Shown: positions 26,931-34,632 of the stretch, piece by piece
Layout of the letters: each line of letters starts with the position of its first letter
How positions within the stretch are numbered: position 1 is the first letter of the stretch
IMG/VR virus record: IMGVR_UViG_3300006735_000044
Span: 1 to 54,447 of that record
Length of the DNA: 54,447 nt
Direction: 5' to 3' (one strand)
Origin: a virus
Translations under genes and position numbers: made by a program
The notes under the pieces: model-generated
Databases searched by the model: none
Told to the model about the DNA's origin: nothing
What the model saw: the letters and a program-made list of their open reading frames with translations, nothing else

Positions 26931-27949
26931 TCGTGATACCTCCAACATTTACCTACACAATAGCCTTGCGGAATCAAAACATTATAACAACTTGGTGCAT
27001 TGTATCCTTTATTTACGATACCCCATACATAGTTTTTAGTCTTATTATAATCCCAATCTAACCAAACATCGTCTTTTGATGCAATGTGTTCTAGTTCAGT
27101 CATAATAGTTTCTGCAACTCCTTTCTTTTGTTCCAAGTTTAGGTTCTTATGCCCCATAGTTAGTATATCTCTATACCATTGAACTAAATATACTCTAGCA
27201 TAATGCCCCGGATTTTGAACCATTATAGCATTAAGTAAGCAGGGTATTATTGGTAATTTATTAATTGGTTTAGTACCCTCTATCTCTATATCAGACATAT
27301 CCATTGGTTTTACTTTAGGCCAACTAACTAATTTTGTACCATACTTACTTTGAACCAATCTAGGTTTCTTTGCTAATTCAGTAATGTATTCTAACGGTTT
27401 ATCTAAATCCTCCTTCAAGATAGGGATACAGAAATACGGCTCACCATTCTCATCACTACTACTCAAGTTAACTGTATTTGGTATTCTCCTTAATCTGTTA
27501 GTTTGTATTCCACTATCATCCAAAGACTCTAAGACATAGCCATCATTTTCTTTGATATATCTATACCATGATTGTATTTGTCTTATCTCATTAGCAATCT
27601 CACCATGCACAATAACATGAAATCCTTTACCACTAAAATACATTTGAAATAATATATCTTGTTCTAAAAAGTTTCTTGCTAAGAGTTGTAAATCGAGGTA
27701 TGCCCTACTAAGTGACATATCACCATGAGCGTCTAAATCTAAAAACGCTCTATCCTTAATCACAGAAGATTCTATCTTTTCCTTTTCAGAAAAGAACGTA
27801 AAATCATAGATAGTATAATAACAATTCATCTTGCCATTATACTGATTAATCCACTCTATCATTTCACTTTTATTCTTCACTATGTGCCGCTTCATCTGTC
27901 TTGCGTTTTTTAGATGGCTTCCCGCCCATACTTCCTTCGGATACTTCAT
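26927..27949 (-). CDS. Archaeo-eukaryotic primase (PriS/AEP-like)
   Basis: A 340-residue primase of the archaeo-eukaryotic superfamily, making primers for the virus polymerase. Motif I is FLDLDAH (Asp71, Asp73) and motif II is FSGKGFHVIV (105-114, with the Ser-x-x-x-x-His core). The last 25 residues carry three cysteines in PSCYNVLIPQGYCVGKCW. This may be a small metal- or Fe-S-binding tail comparable to PriL or PriCT tails; that is inference. A strong GGAGGAG precedes the ATG, even though the start lies 80 bases inside the upstream gene. The next gene overlaps by ATGA. Confidence 0.85.
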   Translation of the reverse strand: MKYPKEVWAGSHLKNARQMKRHIVKNKSEMIEWINQYNGKMNCYYTIYDFTFFSEKEKIESSVIKDRAFLDLDAHGDMSLSRAYLDLQLLARNFLEQDILFQMYFSGKGFHVIVHGEIANEIRQIQSWYRYIKENDGYVLESLDDSGIQTNRLRRIPNTVNLSSSDENGEPYFCIPILKEDLDKPLEYITELAKKPRLVQSKYGTKLVSWPKVKPMDMSDIEIEGTKPINKLPIIPCLLNAIMVQNPGHYARVYLVQWYRDILTMGHKNLNLEQKKGVAETIMTELEHIASKDDVWLDWDYNKTKNYVWGIVNKGYNAPSCYNVLIPQGYCVGKCWRYHE

Positions 27950-28250
27950 TTTTAATCTCCTCCTTATTTTTATTATTACTAAAGTTTACATTCGCTGTAA
28001 GTAATTGTTCTTGTAATGTGCTTGCTACTTGCAACTGTATTTCTTCTGTTACTAGATTCTGAAAGAACATCCCAAATGACTGTATATTAGTTATATCTTT
28101 TTCCCATACAATAGTTAGTTTTTCTTTAGCATCTAATTGACCATATATATCTTCTGAAAAATCTTTTACCAATTGACTCATGTTAGTCAAATCTGCAAAA
28201 GTCCAATTCTTAGAACTTAATATTTGTTCTACTCTATCTTGCATTTTCAT
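27870..28250 (-). CDS. Hypothetical acidic/basic-tailed protein (126 aa)
   Basis: A 126-residue protein with a helical, acidic first 90 residues and a low-complexity tail with a basic patch (KPSKKRKTDEAAHSEE). It overlaps the primase start by 80 bases, the longest coding overlap in the replication block. No motif is recognised. The composition and its place upstream of the primase suggest a replication accessory protein, perhaps a primase partner, but this is positional inference. Confidence 0.5.
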   Translation of the reverse strand: MKMQDRVEQILSSKNWTFADLTNMSQLVKDFSEDIYGQLDAKEKLTIVWEKDITNIQSFGMFFQNLVTEEIQLQVASTLQEQLLTANVNFSNNKNKEEIKNEVSEGSMGGKPSKKRKTDEAAHSEE

Positions 28251-28444
28251 TTGTGCATCTCCTTATCCATTTTCATAAATGTTTTATCGGTTGCTTGACC
28301 GTATATTACATCCATAGCAAATCCTTCCTCATGTAAAGCACCCATAGCCATTGCTAATCTTTCTGCAAAATGAGGTGGTGGATTACAAGGGTCATTACTA
28401 TCTGTTGTATATCTAAATGCTACTGTAAAATATGTCTTATCCAT
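28247..28444 (-). CDS. Hypothetical small protein (65 aa)
   Basis: A 65-residue protein with an ATG right after the upstream stop, a GGAGG-type ribosome binding site, and an ATGA overlap with the next gene. It has a short strand (YFTVAFRYTT), a proline-rich turn and a helix (ERLAMAMGALHEEGFAMDVI), perhaps a small ferredoxin-like alpha/beta fold. No family is recognised. Confidence 0.45.
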   Translation of the reverse strand: MDKTYFTVAFRYTTDSNDPCNPPPHFAERLAMAMGALHEEGFAMDVIYGQATDKTFMKMDKEMHK

Positions 28445-28801
28445 TTACTCTTCCTCCATTTTTTTAATCATTTTTTTCCTAAGCATATCTCCTTGATGTG
28501 CATAGCCTAACATTGAACCTCTGCGAAGTAATGTTATCATAACGTGCCATTCCCAATCAGTAAGCCACTTGGAATTAGCCGTAACTAAGAAAGAAACCAT
28601 ATGTTTTGTTAATGTACCAGTTATTATGTGACCTACTGCTTCTGAATTACCACAATGGCAACAGACCATAGTAGTATTATCAAATCTTGATATAGCCTCT
28701 CTCGCTTGATAATTTGCATCATCTCTCAAAGGGATACTACATATAGGGCAGTTATCTTCTTTAGCATTTTGATTATCCGGTGGATATCTTAAATCTCTCA
28801 T
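28445..28801 (-). CDS. Zinc-ribbon protein (118 aa)
   Basis: A 118-residue protein with a two-pair zinc-ribbon N-terminal half: CPIC at residues 18-21 and CCHCG at 47-51. A helical C-terminal half with a basic end follows (LRRGSMLGYAHQGDMLRKK). Such proteins usually bind nucleic acid or a polymerase-like partner. It lies between the primase and Cas4-like nuclease genes. GGTGAT precedes the ATG. The function is unknown. Confidence 0.55.
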   Translation of the reverse strand: MRDLRYPPDNQNAKEDNCPICSIPLRDDANYQAREAISRFDNTTMVCCHCGNSEAVGHIITGTLTKHMVSFLVTANSKWLTDWEWHVMITLLRRGSMLGYAHQGDMLRKKMIKKMEEE

Positions 28802-28922
28802 ACAATCACCTTTCTTTTAGGATAATACATACTACCCTGATTATAAAATATATCTATCATTTTCATTTTTTATTCCTCTCTCTATATTCTTTTTTTCTTC
28901 TAAAGTATTCTTTCCATTTCAT
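28798..28922 (-). other. Short linker with two possible microproteins
   Basis: Two short frames fit the overlap style of the operon: a lysine/arginine-rich 19-residue peptide from ATG 28,922 (stop at 28,863) and a 22-residue peptide from ATG 28,866 that ends in an ATGA overlap with the zinc-ribbon gene. Either may be real or chance; there is no other content. Confidence 0.25.
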
Positions 28923-28924
28923 AT

Positions 28925-29803
28925 TTAATTCCACCCATCATTTGTTGCAGCAGGACATATACCATAAAAACTACAATTGATACAAGTTTTAGCATAAAAT
29001 TTAGCCTCAAAGTTACTTTGTTCATATGAATGTAATAGTTTTGCTATGCCTTTCATAACTGCTTTTTTACTAGACTTTTTTACTTCTTCAACATAAGTAT
29101 AATTTGAAGCAGGATAATACCAACCCCAATGCGTCATACTAATATCAGGGTCTATATTGTGTGATAACAAAGTTTCTCTAGGACAGTTTTCAAATAGTAT
29201 TTGATAAAAGGCCATTTCTTTTCTCATCATAGTCTTTTTCCAGTCTTTCCAACCACCTGTTTTTAACTCCATAGGAATATAACCTCCATCCTCTACATAC
29301 ATTCTATCAATAATACCTTGTAAGTGTACAACATAATCGTGTCCAAGTGTAAACTTATCACCCATAATATCTCTAGGTATTACGATTTCAGCATCTAACA
29401 TAATCTCATTAACAACAGGTAAGAACTCTTCTACTTTCTCTTCCATCTTAGAATCCATAAATCTGTTAGCATCATCAATCGCCATTATTTGATACATATC
29501 ACTATAATCATCAATAGGATATACACTCAAAAAATAACTAGCCAGTTCATCACCTGACAATGTTTCAGCCTTTTTGATATCTACATCTTTGAACCAATCT
29601 TCTCTAGCATTATGTATTATGCTGCCTTTTCTCATTACATCAGTTTGGTCTATCGGCATCCTTAGTGGATACTGATATTCATATCTTTGAGGACACCATT
29701 GAAAAGAACCTAAAGAAGATTTAGAAATCTTCAATATTGGTTCTGTTCTGTCCTCACTGTCTTCATATTGTTCTGCATTCCATTGGTATGTGTATTCATT
29801 CAT
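28925..29803 (-). CDS. Cas4/RecB-like PD-(D/E)xK nuclease with Fe-S cysteines
   Basis: A 292-residue nuclease of the RecB/Cas4 group. It shows motif GSIIHN (His64), the catalytic Asp166 in GIIDRMY, the MELKTG core (Glu179, Lys181) and AFYQ (Gln201). Cys37 together with Cys274, Cys277 and Cys283 (CINCSFYGIC) give the four-cysteine pattern that holds an iron-sulfur cluster in Cas4 and AddB. Such enzymes resect DNA ends. There is no cas1 or repeat array nearby, so a replication or recombination role is likelier than CRISPR. The ATG at 29,803 follows GGTGGT; an earlier ATG lies within the polymerase stop. Confidence 0.88.
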   Translation of the reverse strand: MNEYTYQWNAEQYEDSEDRTEPILKISKSSLGSFQWCPQRYEYQYPLRMPIDQTDVMRKGSIIHNAREDWFKDVDIKKAETLSGDELASYFLSVYPIDDYSDMYQIMAIDDANRFMDSKMEEKVEEFLPVVNEIMLDAEIVIPRDIMGDKFTLGHDYVVHLQGIIDRMYVEDGGYIPMELKTGGWKDWKKTMMRKEMAFYQILFENCPRETLLSHNIDPDISMTHWGWYYPASNYTYVEEVKKSSKKAVMKGIAKLLHSYEQSNFEAKFYAKTCINCSFYGICPAATNDGWN

Positions 29804-29808
29804 ATTTT

Positions 29809-30717
29809 TTACCACCATTCATCTAGTGTTCTTTGATGTACGTCTTTTGTTATTTTAGATGTATCCCAATCCATAGCATCAAATATTGGGCTTGCTTTTT
29901 TAACAACTGATTGAGCATAATGTTCCCAATCAGGTGTAATTGTTTTAAAATCCTCTTCTGTTAATCCCGCCATATAATTAGGAACAAATGAGTTCCCTGT
30001 TATTGGGTGATTAATCATAGATGGATAGTCTTTCATTTTAAGATACAAGTAAGTATCTTCTATTGGTGTAGTGTTAGTTTTATTGTACATTAGTACTCCC
30101 AATATACCTGCACCAACCGTAGGTCTTTTCTCTGCTGAAGCCCAACCTTTACCACTTCTTTTGGCAGTGGTCAGTGCAGATTTGTTGCTATCAGGAAGAA
30201 CGCAGTTACATTTAGTATCTTCTAAATGATATGATTTTTTGCATGCAGTACAATAAACATGAAATCTTTCTTCTTTGTATCTACTACGCTTTAATATTTT
30301 ATCAAGGGTTAATCTACCTTGTAACGTATCTTGATAAATAGATACTAAATAATCTAGTATTTCTTCTTCTGAATTATTCAATACCCACATTTTCAAAACC
30401 TTTATTTGTACCTCTTTCGCAAGTGCTGTTTCTGATATTCTTTTAGCGGTAAAGCCCGTCATAACAAACTCTTTACTTTCTAAGAAATCACCATCTTTCC
30501 AAGAAATCATACCTGCATTTCTGTTCTTTGTTGCACCGACTCCCAATGTTTCAAAATACTTTTCAAACTCTAGTGTTACAGGATGTTCTTCTAATCCTAA
30601 AATATTAGGAAAGTATTCTCTTACAGACTCATTCAACATAGCACAAATCTCCTCTGCTTTTTCAATACTTTCACACTTGACATAAATAGAATCAGTATGA
30701 CCATAAACTACTTTCAT
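29809..30717 (-). CDS. polB: DNA polymerase B, C-terminal subunit (motif C, thumb)
   Basis: A 302-residue protein that begins right at polymerase motif C: YGHTDS spans residues 5-10, holding the second catalytic aspartate. It continues with KNRNAG (64-69), like the KxRYxG motif, and a thumb-like helical region. A CTAC...CNC cluster at residues 156-172 could bind zinc. The last residues, QRTLDEWW, match the QxxLxxWW pattern of a PCNA-interacting box. It must pair with the N-terminal subunit to act. The ATG at 30,717 has GGTGGAG just upstream; an upstream in-frame GTG is less likely. Confidence 0.9.
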   Translation of the reverse strand: MKVVYGHTDSIYVKCESIEKAEEICAMLNESVREYFPNILGLEEHPVTLEFEKYFETLGVGATKNRNAGMISWKDGDFLESKEFVMTGFTAKRISETALAKEVQIKVLKMWVLNNSEEEILDYLVSIYQDTLQGRLTLDKILKRSRYKEERFHVYCTACKKSYHLEDTKCNCVLPDSNKSALTTAKRSGKGWASAEKRPTVGAGILGVLMYNKTNTTPIEDTYLYLKMKDYPSMINHPITGNSFVPNYMAGLTEEDFKTITPDWEHYAQSVVKKASPIFDAMDWDTSKITKDVHQRTLDEWW

Positions 30718-30806
30718 TTTCTCCACCTACTACTATTGAACCTACTCATCAGTGTAGATATTTTACCTATTACATATATTATTCTCATTAACATTTTATC
30801 TGTCAT
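30714..30806 (-). CDS. Possible 30-residue basic/hydrophobic peptide
   Basis: A short frame from ATG 30,806 encodes a 30-residue peptide with a hydrophobic first half (MRIIYVIGKIS) and a basic tail. Its stop overlaps the ATG of the polymerase C-half (ATGA), the same coupling used by the true genes around it. The evidence is only the junction style, so confidence is low. Confidence 0.3.
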   Translation of the reverse strand: MTDKMLMRIIYVIGKISTLMSRFNSSRWRK

Positions 30807-30811
30807 AATTA

Positions 30812-30901
30812 TCATTCCTTACAATTTTCACATCTTCTTCTTCTGTCGTGCTTCCAAGTTACTTTGGTTTTGCACCATCTACATATTAATCTATTTCTCA
30901 T
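30812..30901 (-). CDS. Zinc-ribbon microprotein (29 aa) between polymerase halves
   Basis: ATG 30,901 gives 29 residues, very basic, with two pairs CRWC and CENC spaced 14 residues apart: the minimum for one zinc-bound turn. It overlaps the stop of another cysteine-rich frame just upstream. It sits in the gap that splits the DNA polymerase gene. The role is unknown; RNA or DNA binding would fit the charge. Confidence 0.5.
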   Translation of the reverse strand: MRNRLICRWCKTKVTWKHDRRRRCENCKE

Positions 30902-31031
30902 TGATATTACCCCAACATTCTTCACAGCATATACCGCCCTCTTCTAATGTAAATGCATTATTCGTTTTATGAAACTTACACAATTTACATTTAAATATTT
31001 TATTAATAAATATTATTTTGCCTATTCTAAT
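30891..31031 (-). CDS. Possible zinc-ribbon microprotein with non-ATG start
   Basis: A frame ending at 30,891 encodes CKLCK followed by a CCEEC cluster 20 residues later, so it can fold as a small zinc ribbon. It has no ATG. Candidate starts are ATT at 31,031, right after GGAGGG, an ATA two codons later, or an internal TTG at 30,983. The start given is the longest option. The cysteine spacing and the overlap with the next gene support a real gene. Confidence 0.4.
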   Translation of the reverse strand: MRIGKIIFINKIFKCKLCKFHKTNNAFTLEEGGICCEECWGNINEK

Positions 31032-32725
31032 CCCTCCACTTTTAATGCAGCAAATCTAATTGCTTCTCTTGCACTGGCGGTGATACTAGCGGCTATATCT
31101 ACATCAGACCAACCAAAACCCTGATACCCGATGATACCATAAAAACTCGCCATCAAACGCTTTACTGCTAACTGATTGTTATTCCATTTAATCTTATCAT
31201 CTTTAGTAGTCGCTTCTTTCATTTTCTTTTTATACTCATCTCTCAATGCTTTTAATTCTAAAACTGACTTAGGTAATATTCCTAATTCATCAGTCTTATA
31301 ATACAACATTGTTTCAGTTTTAACAGGTGAGAAATCTCTAGGGGTAGAAATGTTTACAGCAAATTCTGTTGGAACATCTGATTTAGTTTCCCAAGATATA
31401 TTACGTGCTATCATCATTGATGGGTATAGTTGTGCATAATCAAATGCTGCTACTCCTTGATGTAGGCCATTAGTATTTTCTTTTAATGGGTCATATATCA
31501 TTGCTCCTTCGTAGTTAATCTTAACACCATCAGTTGATGATGGCGCTTTCCACCAAGCATTACGCATGAAATATATTCCTCCCATATTGCTTGCATAAAA
31601 ACACGCATTAAACGGGGCTTTGATTAAACGCTGTAATGATAATACCGCTTCTGATAAATAGTTTGTTTCATCTAACTCTTTAATTAGTTCTACATCTATT
31701 AAGGCATACTGTAAATATGTATCAGAATCTTCTAACCAACCTCTTCTGAAAAACTCCTGCTTATCAGGAAACTTTTCACTAACTAATTTCTTAGAACCTA
31801 GAACTAGGTTTGATACATAATCTAACGATAGTGAAGGAAGAGTACCTCGTTGAGCATCATTCCATTGTCTTTCAAATGCTACATCTAAACTTAGAGTTAT
31901 TCTTCCTTTAATAGGTTGTTCAATAGGACCAAAAAAATCTCTGTTAAAAGAATAACTATTCTTATTATTCTTGAATCCATCAACTTCCCAAACAGGTGAT
32001 AATAACCTAGCATCTAGATTAAGTGCAGCACATCTTTCTAATAATTTAGGTAAATCGAATCTGTTTCCAAACCAAGATATTAACATATCAGGGTCTTGTT
32101 TATTTATTACTGTTAGGAAATAAAGTATCATTGCTTTCTCATTATCAAAGATAAACTCTTCTGTATCTTCTCTTACAGTATTTTCACTTAAGATTCTTTT
32201 TGTAGGAAACCAACTATATCTATAAAACTTCTTTTCAAAATTATCGTACATAACTATACAAGTTATATCTCCATCATATTCTCCACCTTGCATCCATTCC
32301 ATATCCCAATAACACTTTCTTAAATCATATTCAGGAAATCCTTTTTCGCCAAAAGAACGTATCGCTTCGGTATTACCCTTGCTAAATACATCAACAGCAT
32401 ATCTATGTGTATATCTTACGTCTGCTTCAAAGGTAGTAGTGAACTCATCTTTTACCTTTCTCATCTCTTGAGGGTTTTTACAGTAAACTCTAGTTAAAGG
32501 TAAGTTTTGTAGATTTTTATATGCTGAAAATTCTTCATAAGTTACAGTTAATACTTTACTATTACCCCATCTATCTCTAGTAATAATATTCTCAGGTTTA
32601 GAATCACTTGCTAAAATATAAAAATATGGTCTAAAAACAGAGTGGGGAGTGATACAGGATTCCCTTTTACCTGTATCATCTCTCCATGCTGTGTATATTC
32701 CTTCTGTTGTTTCACTAATTATCAT
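31022..32725 (-). CDS. polB: DNA polymerase B, N-terminal subunit (exonuclease, motifs A and B)
   Basis: A 567-residue protein with the first two thirds of an archaeal family B DNA polymerase. The proofreading motifs are WDMEW (Asp141, Glu143), GNRFD (Asp224) and YALID (Tyr340, Asp344). Polymerase motif A is FDYAQLYPS (428-436) and motif B is KRLMASFYG (522-530), where the usual Asn of KxxxNSxYG is Ala. It ends soon after motif B, and the rest of the palm and thumb is encoded about 300 bases downstream. GAGGT precedes the ATG. It replicates the virus genome together with the C-terminal subunit and the virus clamp. Confidence 0.95.
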   Translation of the reverse strand: MIISETTEGIYTAWRDDTGKRESCITPHSVFRPYFYILASDSKPENIITRDRWGNSKVLTVTYEEFSAYKNLQNLPLTRVYCKNPQEMRKVKDEFTTTFEADVRYTHRYAVDVFSKGNTEAIRSFGEKGFPEYDLRKCYWDMEWMQGGEYDGDITCIVMYDNFEKKFYRYSWFPTKRILSENTVREDTEEFIFDNEKAMILYFLTVINKQDPDMLISWFGNRFDLPKLLERCAALNLDARLLSPVWEVDGFKNNKNSYSFNRDFFGPIEQPIKGRITLSLDVAFERQWNDAQRGTLPSLSLDYVSNLVLGSKKLVSEKFPDKQEFFRRGWLEDSDTYLQYALIDVELIKELDETNYLSEAVLSLQRLIKAPFNACFYASNMGGIYFMRNAWWKAPSSTDGVKINYEGAMIYDPLKENTNGLHQGVAAFDYAQLYPSMMIARNISWETKSDVPTEFAVNISTPRDFSPVKTETMLYYKTDELGILPKSVLELKALRDEYKKKMKEATTKDDKIKWNNNQLAVKRLMASFYGIIGYQGFGWSDVDIAASITASAREAIRFAALKVEGLE

Positions 32726-32730
32726 ATATA

Positions 32731-33519
32731 TTACCTCGGATTAAATCTTGGTGCTTTAATTAATACCCTATTAGGGGATGTAATTAATACAGGAAAGTCA
32801 TCCTTAAGATAGATGGTAGTTATCCCATCTAAAAAATGTGCAAACTCACCTGTTAATTCTACTATTGCTTCTTCACCTTCAACAGTTAATGTTTCAGGAT
32901 ATACTACAATCTTTTCTGTATTAACTTCAGGGATACTGATTCTAAAATCAGTAGAAGTAGATTCTAGTATATACCTAGATGTATTAGCCACATCACAAGT
33001 AATACAGGCATCTTGTAATGAATCAGAAGTTAACATAACTGCTGCTTCAAACTGAACATTAGCCTTACCAAATGTAGGTAGATTAGTTACATCCTTTCCT
33101 TCTAAATCAATATTTCTAACCAACTGAATCATAGAGTAAGATGGATGGCTAATTACTGATGGTATTGTAGCGCTCTTAGTTGAAGTATCTAGTTGAATTG
33201 TTTCACCAATAGTCACTCTAACCAATCCCTTCATTGGTTTAAGATACTTCTTCAACTTAGAAATATCAAGAACAGATTCACCCCCAATGTGAACCATGTT
33301 CAAGTTTTCGTTATCTTGTATTTTAACAGAACAAGCCGTAGAGTCATTTGCATTATACAAAGTAATTGTTGATTGGTGTTCTTCACCTGTTTCAGCAACT
33401 ATATATGCATATTCTGATAATGACTTAATTTTAGTCGTACCACCATTAGGATATTTACCTCTTAATGCTACTGCACTTAATACATCAATAAATTTTTTAC
33501 TGTCTATTACAAATCTCAT
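32731..33519 (-). CDS. pcn: PCNA-like sliding clamp
   Basis: A 262-residue protein with the two-domain layout of archaeal PCNA: an N-terminal domain from FVIDSKKFIDVLSAV, the LNMVHIGGESVLDISKLKKY stretch before the interdomain region, and the C-terminal closing block DDFPVLITSPNRVLIKAPR. The length matches cellular PCNA (about 245-250) with a small excess. It should trimerise around DNA and tether the polymerase, ligase and clamp loader, some of which carry matching C-terminal boxes here. The ATG overlaps the stop of the upstream Sak4-like gene, with GAGGG upstream. Confidence 0.9.
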   Translation of the reverse strand: MRFVIDSKKFIDVLSAVALRGKYPNGGTTKIKSLSEYAYIVAETGEEHQSTITLYNANDSTACSVKIQDNENLNMVHIGGESVLDISKLKKYLKPMKGLVRVTIGETIQLDTSTKSATIPSVISHPSYSMIQLVRNIDLEGKDVTNLPTFGKANVQFEAAVMLTSDSLQDACITCDVANTSRYILESTSTDFRISIPEVNTEKIVVYPETLTVEGEEAIVELTGEFAHFLDGITTIYLKDDFPVLITSPNRVLIKAPRFNPR

Positions 33520-34385
33520 AATTTACCCTCACGTAGTTCAGGGATACCTGACCATACATTTTCACCATTGGTAACAAATACAGTCCATTCCTTTCCTACT
33601 ATCGAGGGATTTGTTTTACTTGCTTGTAATTCAGCAATATAATTAGTTGTTGCTCCACTCTTAATTTTATTAATGTGTATCATTTGGGTAAATCTAGCAG
33701 GTGTAGATTTATGCCAATCAGGTACAACACCAATAGGTACAGGGTTGACTATATTACCATAGATAGGTTTCATATGTGTTATCAAAAACCTATCTGCATT
33801 AATAGCAATAAACGCATCTAAAAGACGATTGTAAACTCTATTTCTAATCTTCCAATCTAATGGTTTAACTGTTACCGAATCAGTATCATGTATAATTAAA
33901 CCATCTCTCTTTGAAGACCTTACCAAATGTTGCCTTAACACATCACCCGACCCTTCATATGCTTTATCAACACCATCAAAGATTATTGATTTAACAAGTA
34001 TTCCTTCTGCAATCTCTTCCTTAACATATGTTATGAAAGAATGTGCATTTTGAAATGTCTCATTCCAATCAACTGTTCCATCACTTTTCATCTCAATAGG
34101 ATTGAAGATTACTATATTTTCATCTCTACCCCATCCTGAATCCCATGTAGGTTCTGCACCATCATCAAAATCTAAAACGAATACTTTGTATCCTTTTTCT
34201 ATTTCTTCTTCGGTTCTACAATCCATTGCTGTTCCTGTTTTACCTACCTTCGGGTCGCCAGTAATAGAACACAATAAAAAGGATTTCTCCCTTTCATTTC
34301 GTGCCTTAATCTGTGCCTTAATCCTCGCCTTTGCTTCTGCAAAAGTGTCACTGTTATCTTCTGTTTTTTCTGTATTCCAACTCAT
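33516..34385 (-). CDS. Sak4-like RecA-fold recombination ATPase
   Basis: A 289-residue RecA-fold ATPase with Walker A GDPKVGKT (43-50), VLDFDDGAEPT (70-80) after the first strand pair, and Walker B KSIIFDGVD (132-140). The size, single P-loop domain and place among replication genes match the phage Sak4/AAA_24 group, which anneals or exchanges single strands together with an SSB. It lacks the N-terminal HhH domain of archaeal RadA. The ATG at 34,385 follows GGTGAT and overlaps the upstream gene by 32 bases. Recombination-dependent replication is a reasonable role. Confidence 0.75.
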   Translation of the reverse strand: MSWNTEKTEDNSDTFAEAKARIKAQIKARNEREKSFLLCSITGDPKVGKTGTAMDCRTEEEIEKGYKVFVLDFDDGAEPTWDSGWGRDENIVIFNPIEMKSDGTVDWNETFQNAHSFITYVKEEIAEGILVKSIIFDGVDKAYEGSGDVLRQHLVRSSKRDGLIIHDTDSVTVKPLDWKIRNRVYNRLLDAFIAINADRFLITHMKPIYGNIVNPVPIGVVPDWHKSTPARFTQMIHINKIKSGATTNYIAELQASKTNPSIVGKEWTVFVTNGENVWSGIPELREGKL

Positions 34386-34623
34386 TTTTATCACCATTAA
34401 ATTCAGGATAAACATCATTACCCTTAGACATAGCCCATTCTCCTAATATGGAATTGACTTCTGTCTCACTTACTTTTATTCTTATTTCTTTGCTAGAAGG
34501 TAAATGCATTTTCAACCAGTATTCACCACTCTCTTCATTTAATCTAACTGTTAGAAATTCTACTGTTTCCAATGGAACAGCAAAACTATGACTATGTATT
34601 ATCTGTCCTGATATCTGATACAT
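34354..34623 (-). CDS. Hypothetical small protein (89 aa)
   Basis: An 89-residue protein with two predicted beta hairpins in the first 55 residues (VEFLTVRLNEESGEYWLKMH) and a short helical, charged end. It starts after GAGGATATAAT and lies between the probable ssDNA-binding protein and the Sak4-like ATPase, so it may be a partner of either. No family is recognised. Confidence 0.5.
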   Translation of the reverse strand: MYQISGQIIHSHSFAVPLETVEFLTVRLNEESGEYWLKMHLPSSKEIRIKVSETEVNSILGEWAMSKGNDVYPEFNGDKNELEYRKNRR

Positions 34624-34632
34624 ATTATATCC

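Noticed and set aside
28925-29803. Cas4 as a sign of a CRISPR-Cas system
   Set aside because: There is no cas1, cas2 or repeat array in the window; such nucleases are common in viral replication blocks.
30727-31021. Intein or homing endonuclease inside the polymerase
   Set aside because: The gap encodes only very short zinc-ribbon frames; there are no intein blocks (Cys/Ser start, HN end) or LAGLIDADG helices. An origin from a decayed intein remains possible but unsupported.
29809-32725. A sequencing frameshift splitting one polymerase gene
   Set aside because: The two halves are separated by about 300 bases with stops, separate small genes and a separate ribosome binding site, so a simple frameshift cannot explain it.
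33516-34385. Cellular-type RadA recombinase
   Set aside because: The protein lacks the N-terminal helix-hairpin-helix domain and the family linker motifs of RadA; a Sak4-like RecA-fold ATPase fits better.
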